NCBI RefSeq assembly: GCF_014899185.1
Contig: NZ_CP045201.1
Span: forward strand, 3,015,501 to 3,079,500
Direction: 5' to 3'
Source: Pseudooceanicola spongiae
GTDB taxonomy: Bacteria > Pseudomonadota > Alphaproteobacteria > Rhodobacterales > Rhodobacteraceae
DNA length: 64,000 nucleotides
Shown: positions 26,030-35,369 of the stretch, piece after piece
Layout: every line of letters begins with the position of its first letter
Numbering within the stretch: position 1 is the stretch's first letter
Made by a program: the position numbers and the translations under genes
Notes under the pieces: model-generated
Seen by the model: the letters and a program-made list of their open reading frames with translations, nothing else
Databases searched by the model: none
What the model was told of the DNA's origin: nothing

Positions 26030-27559
26030 TCAGAGGCTCTCGATCAGCGCCATGATCAGCGCTCCCAGCGCCAGACCACCAGCGCCCCAGAGCACCCGCA
26101 TCCGCCAGGAATGGCGCGGGCTCGGCGGGGTTTCCGCCATCTGCTGGCTCAGCGCGCGTTCCACCAGACCGGGCAGGCGCGGGCCGAAACGTGCCATGAC
26201 CTGCGCCGTGCGGCCCAGATCGCGCAGCAGGGCGCGCGGCCCGATGCTCTTGCGGATGTAATCGCCGACCACCGGCTGGGCGACTTCCCAGATGTTGATA
26301 TTGGGGTTGAGCGAGCGTGAGACGCCCTCGACCACCACCATGGTGCGTTGCAGCAGGATCAGCTCGGTCCGCGTCTCCATCCCGAAACGCTCCGTCACTT
26401 CAAAGAGATAGCTCAGCAGGCGACCCATCGAGATGCGCGTGGCATCCATGCCGAAGATCGGCTCACCCACCGCGCGCAGGGCGCGGGCAAATTCATCGAC
26501 ATCCCGGTCATGGGGCACATACCCGGCCTCGAAGTGCACCTCGGCGACGCGCTGATAGTCGCGCTTGATGAAGCCGAACAGGATCTCGGCGTAAACCCGG
26601 CGGGTGTATTCGTCGATATACCCCATGATCCCGAAGTCATAGGCGATGATATCCCCGTCGAGCGAGACCTTCAGGTTGCCCTGATGCATGTCGCCGTGGA
26701 AAAACCCGTCGCGCAAAGCGTGGTTGAGGAACAGCGTCAGCACCCGTTCGCCCAGCGCGGCACGGTCCAGCCCGGCAGCATCCAGCGCGTCGTTGTCGCC
26801 CAGAGGCAGCCCTTCGGCCCAGTCCATCGTCATCACGCGGCGGGTCGAATAGGCCCAGTTGATCGCCGGCAGACGAAAGCCCGGATCGTCCTTGGTGTTG
26901 GAGGCGTATTCCGACGCGCTTGCGGCCTCAAGCCGCAGATCCAGCTCGGCGTTCACCACGCCCTCGAAATGCTTGATGACCTCGGAGGGGCGCAGGCGGC
27001 GCGAGGACGGCGACAGCCCCTCGATCAGCGAGGCGGCAAGGTAGAAGGCATCGACATCGCGGCGAAACGCCCGCTCGATTCCCGGGCGCAGGATCTTCAC
27101 CGCCACATCGGCGCCATTCTCGGCCAGCCGGGCATGGTGCACCTGCGCGATCGAGGCCGCGGCCACGGGACCGGAGAATTCGGAATAGACCTGCTCCAGC
27201 GGCTGACCCAGCTCCAGCTCGACCGCGTTGCGGGCGGCTTGCTGGCTGAACGGGGGCAGCTTGTCCTGTAGCACGCGCAATTGCAGCGCCAGCTCGGGGC
27301 CGACGACATCGGGGCGCGTCGACAGGATCTGGCCGAACTTGATATAGGCCGGGCCCAGCGCGGTCAGCGCGCGCGGCACGGGCGGCATCGCCTCGTCGCC
27401 CTTCAGCCCCAGAAACTGGAACGGCCAGCCGAGGATTCGCGCGCCCAGACGCAGCATCGGCGGCGCTTCATAGGCATCGAGGATGACGCCCATAGCGCCG
27501 GTACGCTCGAAGGTGGCGCCGGTGCGCACCAGCCGCCAGATGTTGTGCGGTCCGCGCAT
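26030..27559 (-). CDS. ubiB: UbiB, ubiquinone biosynthesis kinase-like protein
   Basis: UbiB is an atypical ABC1/ADCK-family kinase-like ATPase needed for ubiquinone synthesis at the inner membrane. The 509-residue product has the KxGQ-type motif YIKFGQILSTRPD near residue 95 and the alanine-rich loop AAASIAQVHHARL. The catalytic HGDMHQGNLKV lies near residue 285. A C-terminal TM segment (about 487-507) is present. The gene follows ubiE by 3 bp, so both quinone genes form one leftward operon. Confidence 0.95.
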   Translation of the reverse strand: MRGPHNIWRLVRTGATFERTGAMGVILDAYEAPPMLRLGARILGWPFQFLGLKGDEAMPPVPRALTALGPAYIKFGQILSTRPDVVGPELALQLRVLQDKLPPFSQQAARNAVELELGQPLEQVYSEFSGPVAAASIAQVHHARLAENGADVAVKILRPGIERAFRRDVDAFYLAASLIEGLSPSSRRLRPSEVIKHFEGVVNAELDLRLEAASASEYASNTKDDPGFRLPAINWAYSTRRVMTMDWAEGLPLGDNDALDAAGLDRAALGERVLTLFLNHALRDGFFHGDMHQGNLKVSLDGDIIAYDFGIMGYIDEYTRRVYAEILFGFIKRDYQRVAEVHFEAGYVPHDRDVDEFARALRAVGEPIFGMDATRISMGRLLSYLFEVTERFGMETRTELILLQRTMVVVEGVSRSLNPNINIWEVAQPVVGDYIRKSIGPRALLRDLGRTAQVMARFGPRLPGLVERALSQQMAETPPSPRHSWRMRVLWGAGGLALGALIMALIESL

Positions 27560-27562
27560 GCT

Positions 27563-28306
27563 CTAGATCTTCCATCCCGAATGCAGGGCCGCAACGCCCA
27601 GGGTGAGATTGCGATACTTGGCATTCTCGAATCCCGCGTCGCGTACCATCTGCAGGAAGGTCTCCTGATCCGGAAAGCGGCGGATCGATTCGACGAGGTA
27701 CTGGTAGCTGTCACGGTCATTGGCGATCAGCTGGCCCATCGCCGGGATCATGTTGAAGCTGTAGCGGTCATAGGCCCATTGCAGCGCAGGTGTCGGGATC
27801 TGTGAAAATTCCAGCACCATCAGGCGGCCACCGGGGCGCAGCACGCGGTAGGCTTCCTCAAGCGCTTCCTGCGGCCGGGTGACGTTCCGGATGCCGAAGC
27901 TGATCGTGTAGACATCAAAACTGTTGTCCTTGAACGGCAGCGCCATGGCGTCGCCCGTCACCCAGTCGAGGCTGTCGGCCATCGCCGTCGCCTCGGCGCG
28001 CTTGCGCCCCGCGACCAGCATCGGCTCGGTCAGGTCGAGCACCGTGGCATGGCCGAAGCCGGCGCGCTTGAGGAACCGGAACGAGATATCGCCGGTGCCG
28101 CCCGCCACATCCAGCAGCTGCTGGCCGGGCCGGGGCGCCAGCCAGTCCATCATCGCATCCTTCCAGACGCGGTGGATACCGAGGGACATGGCGTCGTTCA
28201 TGACGTCGTATTTCGAGGCCACCGAATTGAAGACGCCCTGCACACGGCCGGCCTTCTCGTCCTCGGGGACTTCGCTGAATCCGAAATGGGTGGTCTTTTC
28301 GTTCAT
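27563..28306 (-). CDS. ubiE: UbiE, ubiquinone/menaquinone C-methyltransferase
   Basis: UbiE methylates the quinone ring with S-adenosylmethionine. The 247-residue product has motif [17 protein letters not shown] near residue 65, then the family stretch [21 protein letters not shown] and [13 protein letters not shown]. It ends in the typical [11 protein letters not shown]. The ATG at 28306 is chosen over an in-frame start 11 codons upstream, because MNEKTTHFG is the usual leader. It diverges from mutM and is followed by ubiB. Confidence 0.96.
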   Translation of the reverse strand: MNEKTTHFGFSEVPEDEKAGRVQGVFNSVASKYDVMNDAMSLGIHRVWKDAMMDWLAPRPGQQLLDVAGGTGDISFRFLKRAGFGHATVLDLTEPMLVAGRKRAEATAMADSLDWVTGDAMALPFKDNSFDVYTISFGIRNVTRPQEALEEAYRVLRPGGRLMVLEFSQIPTPALQWAYDRYSFNMIPAMGQLIANDRDSYQYLVESIRRFPDQETFLQMVRDAGFENAKYRNLTLGVAALHSGWKI

Positions 28307-28454
28307 GTCTCTTGCGCTTATCTGACCTCTACACGTCACTTATAGGCTGATGAGGCGTCGCTGCAATGCGTGCCTGTGGCACAGGGGCGGCTCGGCGGAA
28401 GTGCGGGACCATCGCGGATGGGAAAGAGCGGGGGGCCAGCCCCCCGCGCCCCCC

Positions 28455-28476
28455 GGGATATTTGGAACAGGGAAAC
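28455..28476 (+). repeat. GGGATATTT-type intergenic repeat upstream of mutM
   Basis: This 22-bp element (GGGATATTT, then AACAGGGAAAC) follows a run of C and ends 48 bp before the mutM ATG. A second copy at 36519-36540, before recF, is 20/22 identical. From memory, related GC-rich plus GGGATATTT elements are common between genes in Roseobacter genomes. I infer a family-level repeat, perhaps a promoter or leader module. Confidence 0.6.
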
Positions 28477-28523
28477 CTGTTGAAGGAAGAAACTTGAGGC
28501 AGGTGCGCTGCCGGGAGCAGATC

Positions 28524-29375
28524 ATGCCGGAACTACCAGAAGTCGAAACCGTGCGCCGGGGGCTGGCACCTGCGATGGAGGGGGCGATGATCACCCGTGC
28601 CGCCGTGAACCGCCCCGATCTGCGCTGGCCCTTTCCCGAGCGGATGGCCGACCGGCTGGAGGGGCAGACGGTTTTGCAGCTGCGCCGGCGGTCGAAATAT
28701 ATCCTAGCCGATCTGTCGGGGGGCGAGAGCCTGCTCATTCACCTTGGCATGTCAGGGCGGATGACTGTCTCGGGTGATCCGCTAGGGCAGTTCGTGCATG
28801 ACCATCCGCTGGCCGAGAAGCATGACCATGTGGTGCTGGACATGGACAACGGCGCGCGGGTGACCTTCAACGATCCGCGCCGCTTTGGCTCGATGGACCT
28901 GATGGCGACCAACGGGGCCGAGGCGCACAAACTGCTGGCGGGCTTGGGGCCGGAGCCTTTGGGCAATGCCTTTTCCGGGGACTACCTGGCGCAGGTGCTG
29001 AAAGTGCGCCGGACGCCGGTGAAATCGGGGCTGCTGGATCAGCGGGTCGTGGCGGGCCTGGGCAATATATACGTCTGCGAAGCGCTGTTTCGGGCCGGGA
29101 TCGCGCCCGCGCGTCGCTGTGACCGGATTGCGACACAAAGGTTGGCTGCGCTGGTGCCGGTGATCCGCGATGTGCTGGGCGAGGCGATCGAGGCCGGCGG
29201 CTCGTCCTTGCGCGATTTCCGTCAGGCGAGCGGCGAATTGGGCTATTTTCAGCATAGTTTCGACGTTTATGGCCGCGAGGGGCAGACCTGTCGCACCCCC
29301 GGTTGCGGCACCCCCATTCAGCGGCTGGTGCAGTCGGGGCGATCCAGCTTCTTTTGCCCGCAGTGCCAGCGGTGA
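28524..29375 (+). CDS. mutM: MutM, formamidopyrimidine-DNA glycosylase
   Basis: MutM (Fpg) removes 8-oxoguanine and ring-opened purines and nicks the site by beta/delta-elimination. The 283-residue product begins MPELPEVET, with catalytic Pro (residue 2 before Met removal) and Glu3. The conserved Lys lies in the first domain ([10 protein letters not shown]). The C-terminal zinc finger uses CRTPGC and FFCPQCQ. The ATG at 28524 gives the exact conserved N-terminus. It is divergent from ubiE. Confidence 0.97.
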   Translation: MPELPEVETVRRGLAPAMEGAMITRAAVNRPDLRWPFPERMADRLEGQTVLQLRRRSKYILADLSGGESLLIHLGMSGRMTVSGDPLGQFVHDHPLAEKHDHVVLDMDNGARVTFNDPRRFGSMDLMATNGAEAHKLLAGLGPEPLGNAFSGDYLAQVLKVRRTPVKSGLLDQRVVAGLGNIYVCEALFRAGIAPARRCDRIATQRLAALVPVIRDVLGEAIEAGGSSLRDFRQASGELGYFQHSFDVYGREGQTCRTPGCGTPIQRLVQSGRSSFFCPQCQR

Positions 29376-29462
29376 CGTGAGGGCGTGCAAAGATAACTTG
29401 ATCCGAAGTCCTGAAGTGTTAGGGAATCGGGACTAAATCTTAACCAAAGGGATCCTGACCCC

Positions 29463-30239
29463 ATGGCCTATGAGACGATCATCGTCGAAATAGAAGATCA
29501 CATCGCACTGGTGAAGTTGAACCGCCCGGACGCGATGAATGCGCTCAACGATACCCTGTTGGCGGAACTGGCCGATGTGCTGACGGCCGCACAAAAGAAC
29601 GACAAGGTGCGCTGCATCGTCGTCGCCGGGACGGAGAAGTATTTCGCCGCCGGCGCCGATATCAAGATGATGTCCGACAAGAGCTTTGTCGATGTCTTCA
29701 TGGGCGATCTTTTCGGTGCCGAAACCGCCGCGATTGCGCGCGTTCGCAAGCCGATCATCGCCGCTGTTTCTGGCTATGCGCTCGGCGGCGGTTGCGAGCT
29801 GGCGATGATGTGCGATTTCATCATCTGCTCGGACACCGCCAAATTCGGCCAGCCCGAGATCAACCTCGGCGTCATTGCCGGGTTGGGGGGCACGCAGCGC
29901 CTGACCCGCGCCATTGGCAAGGCCAAGGCGATGGACATGAACCTGACCGGCCGCTTCATGGACGCCGAAGAGGCCGAGCGCGCGGGCCTCGTGTCCCGTG
30001 TCGTGCCCGCCAAGAAGCTGATGGAAGAGGCCATGGCCGCCGCTGGCAAGATCGCCGAAAAGAGCATGATCTCGGTCATGGCGGTCAAGGAATCGGTCAA
30101 CCGGTCCTTCGAGACCACTCTGGCAGAGGGCATGCTGTTTGAGCGTCGCCTGTTCTTCTCCATGTTCTCGACCGAGGATCAGAACGAAGGCATGACCGCC
30201 TTCCTCGAAAAACGCGAAGCGCAGTTCCGCGACCGCTGA
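29463..30239 (+). CDS. Enoyl-CoA hydratase
   Basis: This protein adds water to 2-enoyl-CoA thioesters in fatty-acid or amino-acid breakdown. The 258-residue crotonase has an oxyanion-hole loop (AGTEKYFAAGADI) and SGYALGGGCELAMMCD, carrying the first catalytic Glu. FGQPEINLGVIAGLGGTQRL carries the second catalytic Glu. Both acids are present, so true hydratase activity is likely (FadB1x/PaaF type). It converges with the oxidoreductase gene, with 4 bp between stops. Confidence 0.93.
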   Translation: MAYETIIVEIEDHIALVKLNRPDAMNALNDTLLAELADVLTAAQKNDKVRCIVVAGTEKYFAAGADIKMMSDKSFVDVFMGDLFGAETAAIARVRKPIIAAVSGYALGGGCELAMMCDFIICSDTAKFGQPEINLGVIAGLGGTQRLTRAIGKAKAMDMNLTGRFMDAEEAERAGLVSRVVPAKKLMEEAMAAAGKIAEKSMISVMAVKESVNRSFETTLAEGMLFERRLFFSMFSTEDQNEGMTAFLEKREAQFRDR

Positions 30240-30243
30240 TCCC

Positions 30244-31377
30244 TCAGACCGGCAGCCGCTCTGGCGCAAGGCAGGCAAGGGGCAGGCCCGGCAGAGCAGC
30301 ATGGCCCGCCCCGGCACGCACCCGCCCGAGAATCAGATCCGCGGCGATCTGTGACAGGGCGGGCGCGGTCTGCAGCCCCGTGCCGCCCTGCCCCGCCAGC
30401 CAGAAGAATCCCGCGGCCTGTGGATCAAAGCCGCAGACCGGGGTTTCATCCACCGCAAAGGTGCGCAGCCCGGCCCATGCGGCATCGGGCTGATCGACCG
30501 TCAGATCGAAGGCCGCCGTCAGGCGATCCATCCCCTTTGCAATCTCCAGGGGTGGCGGGCGGGCATCGCAGGGCAGGCAGGGCATGTCCTCGCCTGTTGT
30601 CGCCTTGAAGCGACCCTTCTCCGGCATGATGAAAAAGCATTCGTCGATATCCCAGACCATCGGCAGGCTCTGCGCATTGATCCCCGGGGGCGCGGCAACG
30701 GCCAGACTGGTGCGCCGCCGGGGGGTCAGCCCGATCGGGCGGGCTGAGGCCATTGCGCCGATCTGCCCGGCCCAGGCCCCGGCAGCATTGACCACAACCG
30801 CTGCGCGGAACACCCCCGCCTCACTGGTCACCTGCCAGGTGTCGCCCTGCCGCGCCATCGCTGTCACCTCGCCGCCACAGCACAGGCGCGCGCCATGCGC
30901 CTGCAGCCGGGCAAGGTGATGGCTCTGCATCAGGGCGACATCCAGCTCACGCACCTCGGATTCAAGCACACCTGCGGCGCCATAGCCCGGGCGCAGCATC
31001 GGGATCCACAGCATGACTTCCTCGGTGTCCAGCCAACGGCAGAGCGCCTGGGGCGAGGCCTCGCGGAAAAAACTGTGCAGCTGATCCAGTTGATCCAGCC
31101 GGGCCAGCCGCACCAGAGCGCGCGGCGACATCAGGGTCTGCCCGTCCAGCTCTCGCCCGGCCTCCGTCAGCAGATCCAGCGAGGCCCGCGTCAGCGCCCG
31201 GACCGCCGCCGTGCCTTCGTTGAACTGCATCACCGCAGAGGCGCGGCCGGTCGCGTGATAGCCGGGCTGGGGTTCCCGCTCCAGCACCAGCACCCGCGCA
31301 TCCGGGGCCAATGCGCTGGCCACCGCCAGCCCGCAGATCCCGGCGCCGATCACGATGATGTCGTACAGCTCGCTCAT
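30244..31377 (-). CDS. FAD-dependent amine/D-amino-acid oxidoreductase (DadA family)
   Basis: This 377-residue protein has an N-terminal dinucleotide fold, YDIIVIGAGICGLAVA, with an acid ending strand 2 (VLVLERE). A substrate-loop segment (HATGRASAVMQFNEG) follows, then a C-terminal FAD contact FFWLAGQGGTGLQTAPAL. These are DAO-family features of glycine, sarcosine or D-amino-acid oxidases and dehydrogenases. The substrate cannot be read from sequence. The ATG at 31377 has GGAGGAGG upstream; earlier in-frame starts lack a site. Confidence 0.88.
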   Translation of the reverse strand: MSELYDIIVIGAGICGLAVASALAPDARVLVLEREPQPGYHATGRASAVMQFNEGTAAVRALTRASLDLLTEAGRELDGQTLMSPRALVRLARLDQLDQLHSFFREASPQALCRWLDTEEVMLWIPMLRPGYGAAGVLESEVRELDVALMQSHHLARLQAHGARLCCGGEVTAMARQGDTWQVTSEAGVFRAAVVVNAAGAWAGQIGAMASARPIGLTPRRRTSLAVAAPPGINAQSLPMVWDIDECFFIMPEKGRFKATTGEDMPCLPCDARPPPLEIAKGMDRLTAAFDLTVDQPDAAWAGLRTFAVDETPVCGFDPQAAGFFWLAGQGGTGLQTAPALSQIAADLILGRVRAGAGHAALPGLPLACLAPERLPV

Positions 31378-31667
31378 GCGCCCTCCTCCGGGCCGTCTGC
31401 TCAGCGCAGTCCCGTCGCGCGGCACCACCCCTCGGCGAAAAATACACCGGTCGATTCCCGGTTTTATACATATTGCTTTTGCGATGCGACAAAACTGCGC
31501 CTGCTGACACAAAATACCCCGCCAGCCCGACCTTTGGGCGGCTTTTCAGCGGCCCACACGCCCGGCCATGATCAACGCCGCGGCCCGGGTCCGGGTTTCC
31601 CGTGGCATTTATTACCGGTTTGCCCCGGAAAAACACGGCGGGCAGGCAAAGAATACGTGCGCTGGTG
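31378..31667. other. Non-coding region before rpsT
   Basis: The 365-bp divergent gap between the DadA-type gene and rpsT holds no convincing gene on either strand. The leftward promoter should lie near 31390-31500, where the sequence is AT-richer. The rpsT promoter lies at its right end. Confidence 0.5.
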
Positions 31668-31696
31668 TTGACTCAATGCCGAGTCACCTCTAAAGA
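31668..31696 (+). promoter_or_regulatory. Likely sigma-70 promoter of rpsT
   Basis: TTGACT (31668-31673) and TAAAGA (31691-31696) are separated by 17 bp. The first ATG of rpsT follows 47 bp downstream. The -35 box matches the consensus well and the -10 only partly, as is common in alphaproteobacteria. Confidence 0.5.
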
Positions 31697-31742
31697 CCCG
31701 GCTTCAGAATACACAGAACCCAAAACATGGGACCGTTACCAA

Positions 31743-32012
31743 ATGGCCAATACTTCTCAATCGAAGAAACGCGCCCGTCAGGCCGATGCACGCCTGACCG
31801 TGAACAAAGCGCGCCGCTCGCGCATTCGCACCTTCCTTCGCAAGGTTGAAGAAGCGATTGCATCGGGTGACAAATCTGCCGCCGAAACCGCACTGCGTAC
31901 CGCTCAACCCGAGCTGATGCGTGGCGTGACCAAAGGCGTCTACCACAAGAACACCGTAGCTCGCAAAATGTCGCGCCTGTCTTCGCGCGTCAATTCGATC
32001 GCTGCAGCCTAA
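31743..32012 (+). CDS. rpsT: Ribosomal protein S20
   Basis: S20 binds 16S rRNA early in 30S assembly. The 89-residue, Lys/Arg/Ala-rich helical protein starts [17 protein letters not shown] and includes [11 protein letters not shown] and [17 protein letters not shown]. These fit the family along its whole length. It is followed by a classic intrinsic terminator. It lies upstream of dnaA, an arrangement frequent in alphaproteobacteria. Confidence 0.97.
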   Translation: MANTSQSKKRARQADARLTVNKARRSRIRTFLRKVEEAIASGDKSAAETALRTAQPELMRGVTKGVYHKNTVARKMSRLSSRVNSIAAA

Positions 32013-32036
32013 CTCTTTCGGGCTAACTAATTGAAG

Positions 32037-32066
32037 AAAGGCGCGGCTTCGGCGGCGCCTTTTTTT
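32037..32066 (+). terminator. Intrinsic terminator of rpsT
   Basis: An 8-bp stem (AAAGGCGC paired with GCGCCTTT, 10-base loop) is followed by a run of seven T residues, 25 bp after the rpsT stop. This is a strong rho-independent terminator, so dnaA needs its own promoter. Confidence 0.9.
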
Positions 32067-32507
32067 GTGTCTGGGCACAACCGCAACAGCCGCGCGATTC
32101 CTTTCAGCAAGAGTTTGAGTCAAGCGCGTTGTAAGGTTGTAAGCGTCCCGTCACACTTGATAGCTTCGAACCTGCGAGTCACTTCGCCTTTGGGGGGGAC
32201 ATCGCGGTCCATCTGGCACCGCAGGCCGATAAGGGCACGATTACTGGGGTTTTCGTGCGCTGCCACTATCGGCAATGTCCATGCAATGACGACTGGTCAT
32301 GCATCACGGGTAGCGTCTGTTTGACGCTTTGCCCGGGTGTTCTTCTTTGACCATTTCTGGCCGGTTCACCGGCTTGCCGCCTGTTTCGTCTCGGCAACGG
32401 AACGGATCGGTACGTCTTTGTCTTATCTCTTAGGTTGGTGGGCAGTCCCGGCACCGGGCGCGCAAAAGGGCACTGACGTATGATGCATAGGGGCAAAAGA
32501 GAAAAAG
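32067..32507 (+). other. dnaA upstream region
   Basis: About 440 bp between the rpsT terminator and dnaA hold no plausible gene. A weak promoter-like pair (TTGAGT at 32115, TGTAAG at 32138, 17-bp spacer) is possible. I found no TTATCCACA-type DnaA boxes or 13-mer AT-rich repeats, so I do not call an origin here. The only clear structure is the inverted repeat at 32281-32304. Confidence 0.55.
32281..32304. repeat. Inverted repeat upstream of dnaA
   Basis: The arms ATGC-A-ATGAC and GTCAT-GCAT pair around a 5-base spacer, with one bulged A. It sits about 200 bp before dnaA and has no T-run, so it looks more like an operator than a terminator. The factor is unknown. Confidence 0.35.
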
Positions 32508-33947
32508 ATGGCGACGATGAGTTGGGGCGAACTGAAGGACAATCTCCGCAAGAAAGTCGGAGAGCATAACTTCACAAACTGGATTGCACCGCTGGAACTG
32601 GATTCGCTGAAGGATGGCGTTGCCACCCTCTCCGCACCCTCAACCTACGCGGGCACCTATGTGCAGCGGAACTTCGGGGATGTGATTCTGGGCGAAATGG
32701 GCGCGCTGCCCGACAACGTCCGCCGCATCGAATTCTCTGTCGCCCGCCGCAATGCGCCCTCGCAGATGGGTGCGTCGGCCAGTGGCCAGACCGCCACCCT
32801 CAACGACAACGGCACCACAGCGCCCGCCCCGACGCCCGCGCCCTCCTATCCGCCGCGCCGCACCGCCGGCCAGGACAGCGACGCCCGCTCGATGCAGGAA
32901 CGCATGCTGCAACCGGCGCCGCTTGATCCCGGCTGCACCTTCGATTGCTTCATCGTCGGCAAACCGAACGAACTGGCCCATGCCGCCGCGCGCCGCGTTG
33001 CCTCGGGTGCCGAGGTCGAATTCAACCCGCTGTTCCTCTATGGCGGCGTTGGCCTTGGCAAAACCCACCTGATGCACGCCATCGCGTGGGAGCTGAAAGC
33101 GACCAATCCCGCTCTGAACGTCGTCTACCTCTCGGCCGAGCAGTTCATGTATCGCTTCGTGCAGGCCCTGCGCGACCGCAAGATGATGGATTTCAAATCG
33201 CTGTTCCGCAATGTCGACGTTCTCATGGTCGATGACGTCCAGTTCATCGCCGGCAAGGACTCCACGCAGGAAGAATTCTTCCACACCTTCAACGCCTTGA
33301 TCGAACACAACAAGCAGATCATCCTCTCCGGTGATTGCGCCCCGAACGAGATCAAGAACCTGCCGCCGCGGATTTCCTCGCGCCTCAGCTCCGGTCTCGT
33401 CGTCGATCTGCACCCGACCGATTACGAACTCCGCCTCGGCATTCTGCAATCCAAGGTCGACGTCTTCCGCATGAAGCATCCGGGCCTTGTCGTGGCCGAC
33501 GGCGTGCTGGAATTCCTCGCCCATCGCATCTCGACCAACGTGCGTGTGCTTGAGGGCGCCCTGACCCGCCTCTTCGCCTTCGCCTCGCTGGTGGGTCGTG
33601 AAATCACCATGGACCTGACGCAGGATTGCCTGTCCGACGTGCTGCGCTCCTCCGATCGCAAGCTCACGATCGAGGAAATTCAGCGCCGCGTTGCCGAACA
33701 CTACAACATCCGCCTGTCCGATATGATCGGCCCCAAGCGCGTGCGCAGTTTTGCCCGCCCCCGTCAGGTGGCGATGTATCTGTGCAAGAAACTCACCTCG
33801 CGCTCCCTGCCGGAAATCGGCCGCCGCTTCGGCGGGCGCGATCACACCACCGTCATGCACGGCGTCAAACGGATAGAAGAGCTGATGTCGCAGGATTCCC
33901 AGATTGCCGACGATCTGGAAATGCTGCGCCGTTCGCTCGAGGCCTGA
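32508..33947 (+). CDS. dnaA: DnaA, replication initiator
   Basis: DnaA binds origin boxes, melts DNA and loads the helicase. The 479-residue product has an N-terminal domain I with WGELKDNLRKKVGEHNFTNW and a Pro/Thr-rich linker (about 85-130). The AAA+ core has Walker A GGVGLGKTH near residue 180 and Walker B VLMVDDVQF near 240. C-terminal domain IV has the signature GGRDHTTVMHGVKRI near 442. The ATG follows a purine-rich leader. A terminator-like hairpin follows the stop. Confidence 0.98.
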   Translation: MATMSWGELKDNLRKKVGEHNFTNWIAPLELDSLKDGVATLSAPSTYAGTYVQRNFGDVILGEMGALPDNVRRIEFSVARRNAPSQMGASASGQTATLNDNGTTAPAPTPAPSYPPRRTAGQDSDARSMQERMLQPAPLDPGCTFDCFIVGKPNELAHAAARRVASGAEVEFNPLFLYGGVGLGKTHLMHAIAWELKATNPALNVVYLSAEQFMYRFVQALRDRKMMDFKSLFRNVDVLMVDDVQFIAGKDSTQEEFFHTFNALIEHNKQIILSGDCAPNEIKNLPPRISSRLSSGLVVDLHPTDYELRLGILQSKVDVFRMKHPGLVVADGVLEFLAHRISTNVRVLEGALTRLFAFASLVGREITMDLTQDCLSDVLRSSDRKLTIEEIQRRVAEHYNIRLSDMIGPKRVRSFARPRQVAMYLCKKLTSRSLPEIGRRFGGRDHTTVMHGVKRIEELMSQDSQIADDLEMLRRSLEA

Positions 33948-34021
33948 TCTGACGGGCATTGCCCCGCCCCGATAATCCGGCAGGTGCTCAGGCACCGACC
34001 AGAGACGCACGTGGATGATGT

Positions 34022-34060
34022 GCAAACCCGGCGCCGCCCCAGCGTCGGGTTTGCCTTTGC
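34022..34060 (+). terminator. Intrinsic terminator after dnaA
   Basis: A 9-bp stem (GCAAACCCG paired with CGGGTTTGC, loop 34031-34045) followed by CTTT lies 75 bp after the dnaA stop. The T-run is short, but the stem is strong. It separates dnaA from the transglutaminase-like gene and dnaN. Confidence 0.7.
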
Positions 34061-34136
34061 CCGCAGCACGCTTTAGGCAGACAGACACCGGCGCACCGCG
34101 CCCCCTCTCCGCTCCCCCGACAGGATCCCCCAGCAT

Positions 34137-34910
34137 ATGCGCCTCAATATCGACGTGACGATGGAATATCAGCTTGAGGATCCGATGGTCTTCCTCGCCA
34201 TCGAGGCCGCCGAGACCGAGGGGCAATCGGTGATCCAGCATCAGCTCGACGTCCAGAACGCCACCCTCTCCTGGGTTGATGGCGAAGAGGGCGTCGGCCA
34301 GCGGGTCTGGGCGCGGGTCGATCAGGACGTGATGCGGCTGCATTACCTCGCCACCGTGGATGTCACCCGGCAGAACAGCCCGCTTGAAGGGCTGCCCGCC
34401 ACGCCGCGTCAGGATCTGCCCGGCTCGGTCATCAGCTTCCTGCGGCCGTCGCGGTTCTGCCAGTCGGATATGTTCACGCAATTTGCCGACCGCCAGTTCG
34501 GCTATCTCGATGGTGGTGACAAGATCGCCGCGATCCGCGATTGGGTCGCCGCCGAGATGACCTATGTCCCCGGCAGTTCGCACGCAGGCACCACGGTGCT
34601 GGATACCTTCGCCGCGCGCGAAGGCGTCTGCCGCGATTATACGCATCTGGTCTGCGCGCTGGCCCGCGCCGCCGATATCCCGGCGCGCTATGCTGCCGTC
34701 TATGGCCTTGGCGTGACGCCGCCCGATTTTCATGCGGTGGCGCAGGTCTGGCTGGACGGCGCCTGGCATCTGGTCGACGCGACCGGCATGTGCACCCCCG
34801 ATACGCTGGTGGTGATCGCTGTCGGGCGCGACGCCTGCGACATCGCCTTCATGGAGACCGGCGCCTTCGCCAGCATGATCGCCCAAGAGGTCTCCGTCAT
34901 CGCGCTCTGA
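34137..34910 (+). CDS. Transglutaminase-like cysteine protease-fold protein
   Basis: This 257-residue cytoplasmic-looking protein has an N-terminal beta domain (about 1-110) and a transglutaminase-like domain. The catalytic Cys is in REGVCRDYTHLVCALAR near residue 164, the His in PPDFHAVAQVWLDG, and the Asp in WHLVDATGMC. All three triad residues are present. The N-terminal domain fits bacterial transglutaminase-family proteins, often peptidases or amidases. The substrate is unknown. It sits between dnaA and dnaN, which are usually adjacent. Confidence 0.87.
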   Translation: MRLNIDVTMEYQLEDPMVFLAIEAAETEGQSVIQHQLDVQNATLSWVDGEEGVGQRVWARVDQDVMRLHYLATVDVTRQNSPLEGLPATPRQDLPGSVISFLRPSRFCQSDMFTQFADRQFGYLDGGDKIAAIRDWVAAEMTYVPGSSHAGTTVLDTFAAREGVCRDYTHLVCALARAADIPARYAAVYGLGVTPPDFHAVAQVWLDGAWHLVDATGMCTPDTLVVIAVGRDACDIAFMETGAFASMIAQEVSVIAL

Positions 34911-34957
34911 GCTGCGCCGACGCCGCCACGTTAACCTCTTGGCGCGCCGCCTTTTCC

Positions 34958-35001
34958 GCACCGTCCGGATACCGACGCCATACCGACGTGATACCGACAG
35001 G
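34958..35001 (+). repeat. Four phased 11-bp repeats upstream of dnaN
   Basis: Units begin at 34958, 34969, 34980 and 34991, exactly 11 bp apart. The first reads GCACCGTC; the other three carry ATACCGAC, followed by three variable bases. A second array with the same layout lies at 59038-59081 after nrtA. The 11-bp phasing puts every unit on one DNA face, as for cooperative protein binding. Confidence 0.8.
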
Positions 35002-35251
35002 CCGATTTGAGCGTTTTTGCCCGTTAACCCCTGCAAACAGCCCGATTCGCCTGTCGGACACCTGCCCACAGTCCGATGCCGTAGGGCCGCATTAATCCCG
35101 CCCCACCCCCGACAGAGCCATTTTCGCCCCCCTCAGAGGGCCTCGCATCACGCCCAATCGGCCCGCCACCGGGCTTGCGCTTCGGAGGCGTTGTTGTTTT
35201 ATGGCCGCGCCTCGGGCCGCCAGCTGGCACAAAGCGATGAAATGCAGAAAA

Positions 35252-35286
35252 ACCCGTTGTGCTGACTGTAGAAACGGGTAGTTTTT
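35252..35286 (+). terminator. Terminator or attenuator before dnaN
   Basis: A 7-bp stem (ACCCGTT with AACGGGT, 14-base loop) followed by AG and five T residues lies 84 bp upstream of the dnaN ATG. It would stop transcripts from the transglutaminase gene, or attenuate a leader that starts upstream. The gap 34911-35369 otherwise holds the phased repeats and short GATCGG/CCGGCAA repeats near 35297-35347, and no plausible gene. Confidence 0.6.
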
Positions 35287-35369
35287 CGGTCCCGACAGAT
35301 CGGGCCCGGCAACCCGGGTCCGGCGGGATCGGATCCGGCAAGATCGGAACAGGGACAGGGAAGAAAGCC

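Noticed and set aside
30418..30427. TGTGGATCA, a DnaA-box-like sequence
   Set aside because: It is a single imperfect copy inside a coding gene, with no neighbouring boxes.
32640..35069. Long minus-strand open frame opposite dnaA and the transglutaminase-like gene
   Set aside because: It is antisense to clear genes, has no family motif, and long open frames opposite GC-rich genes are expected by codon bias.
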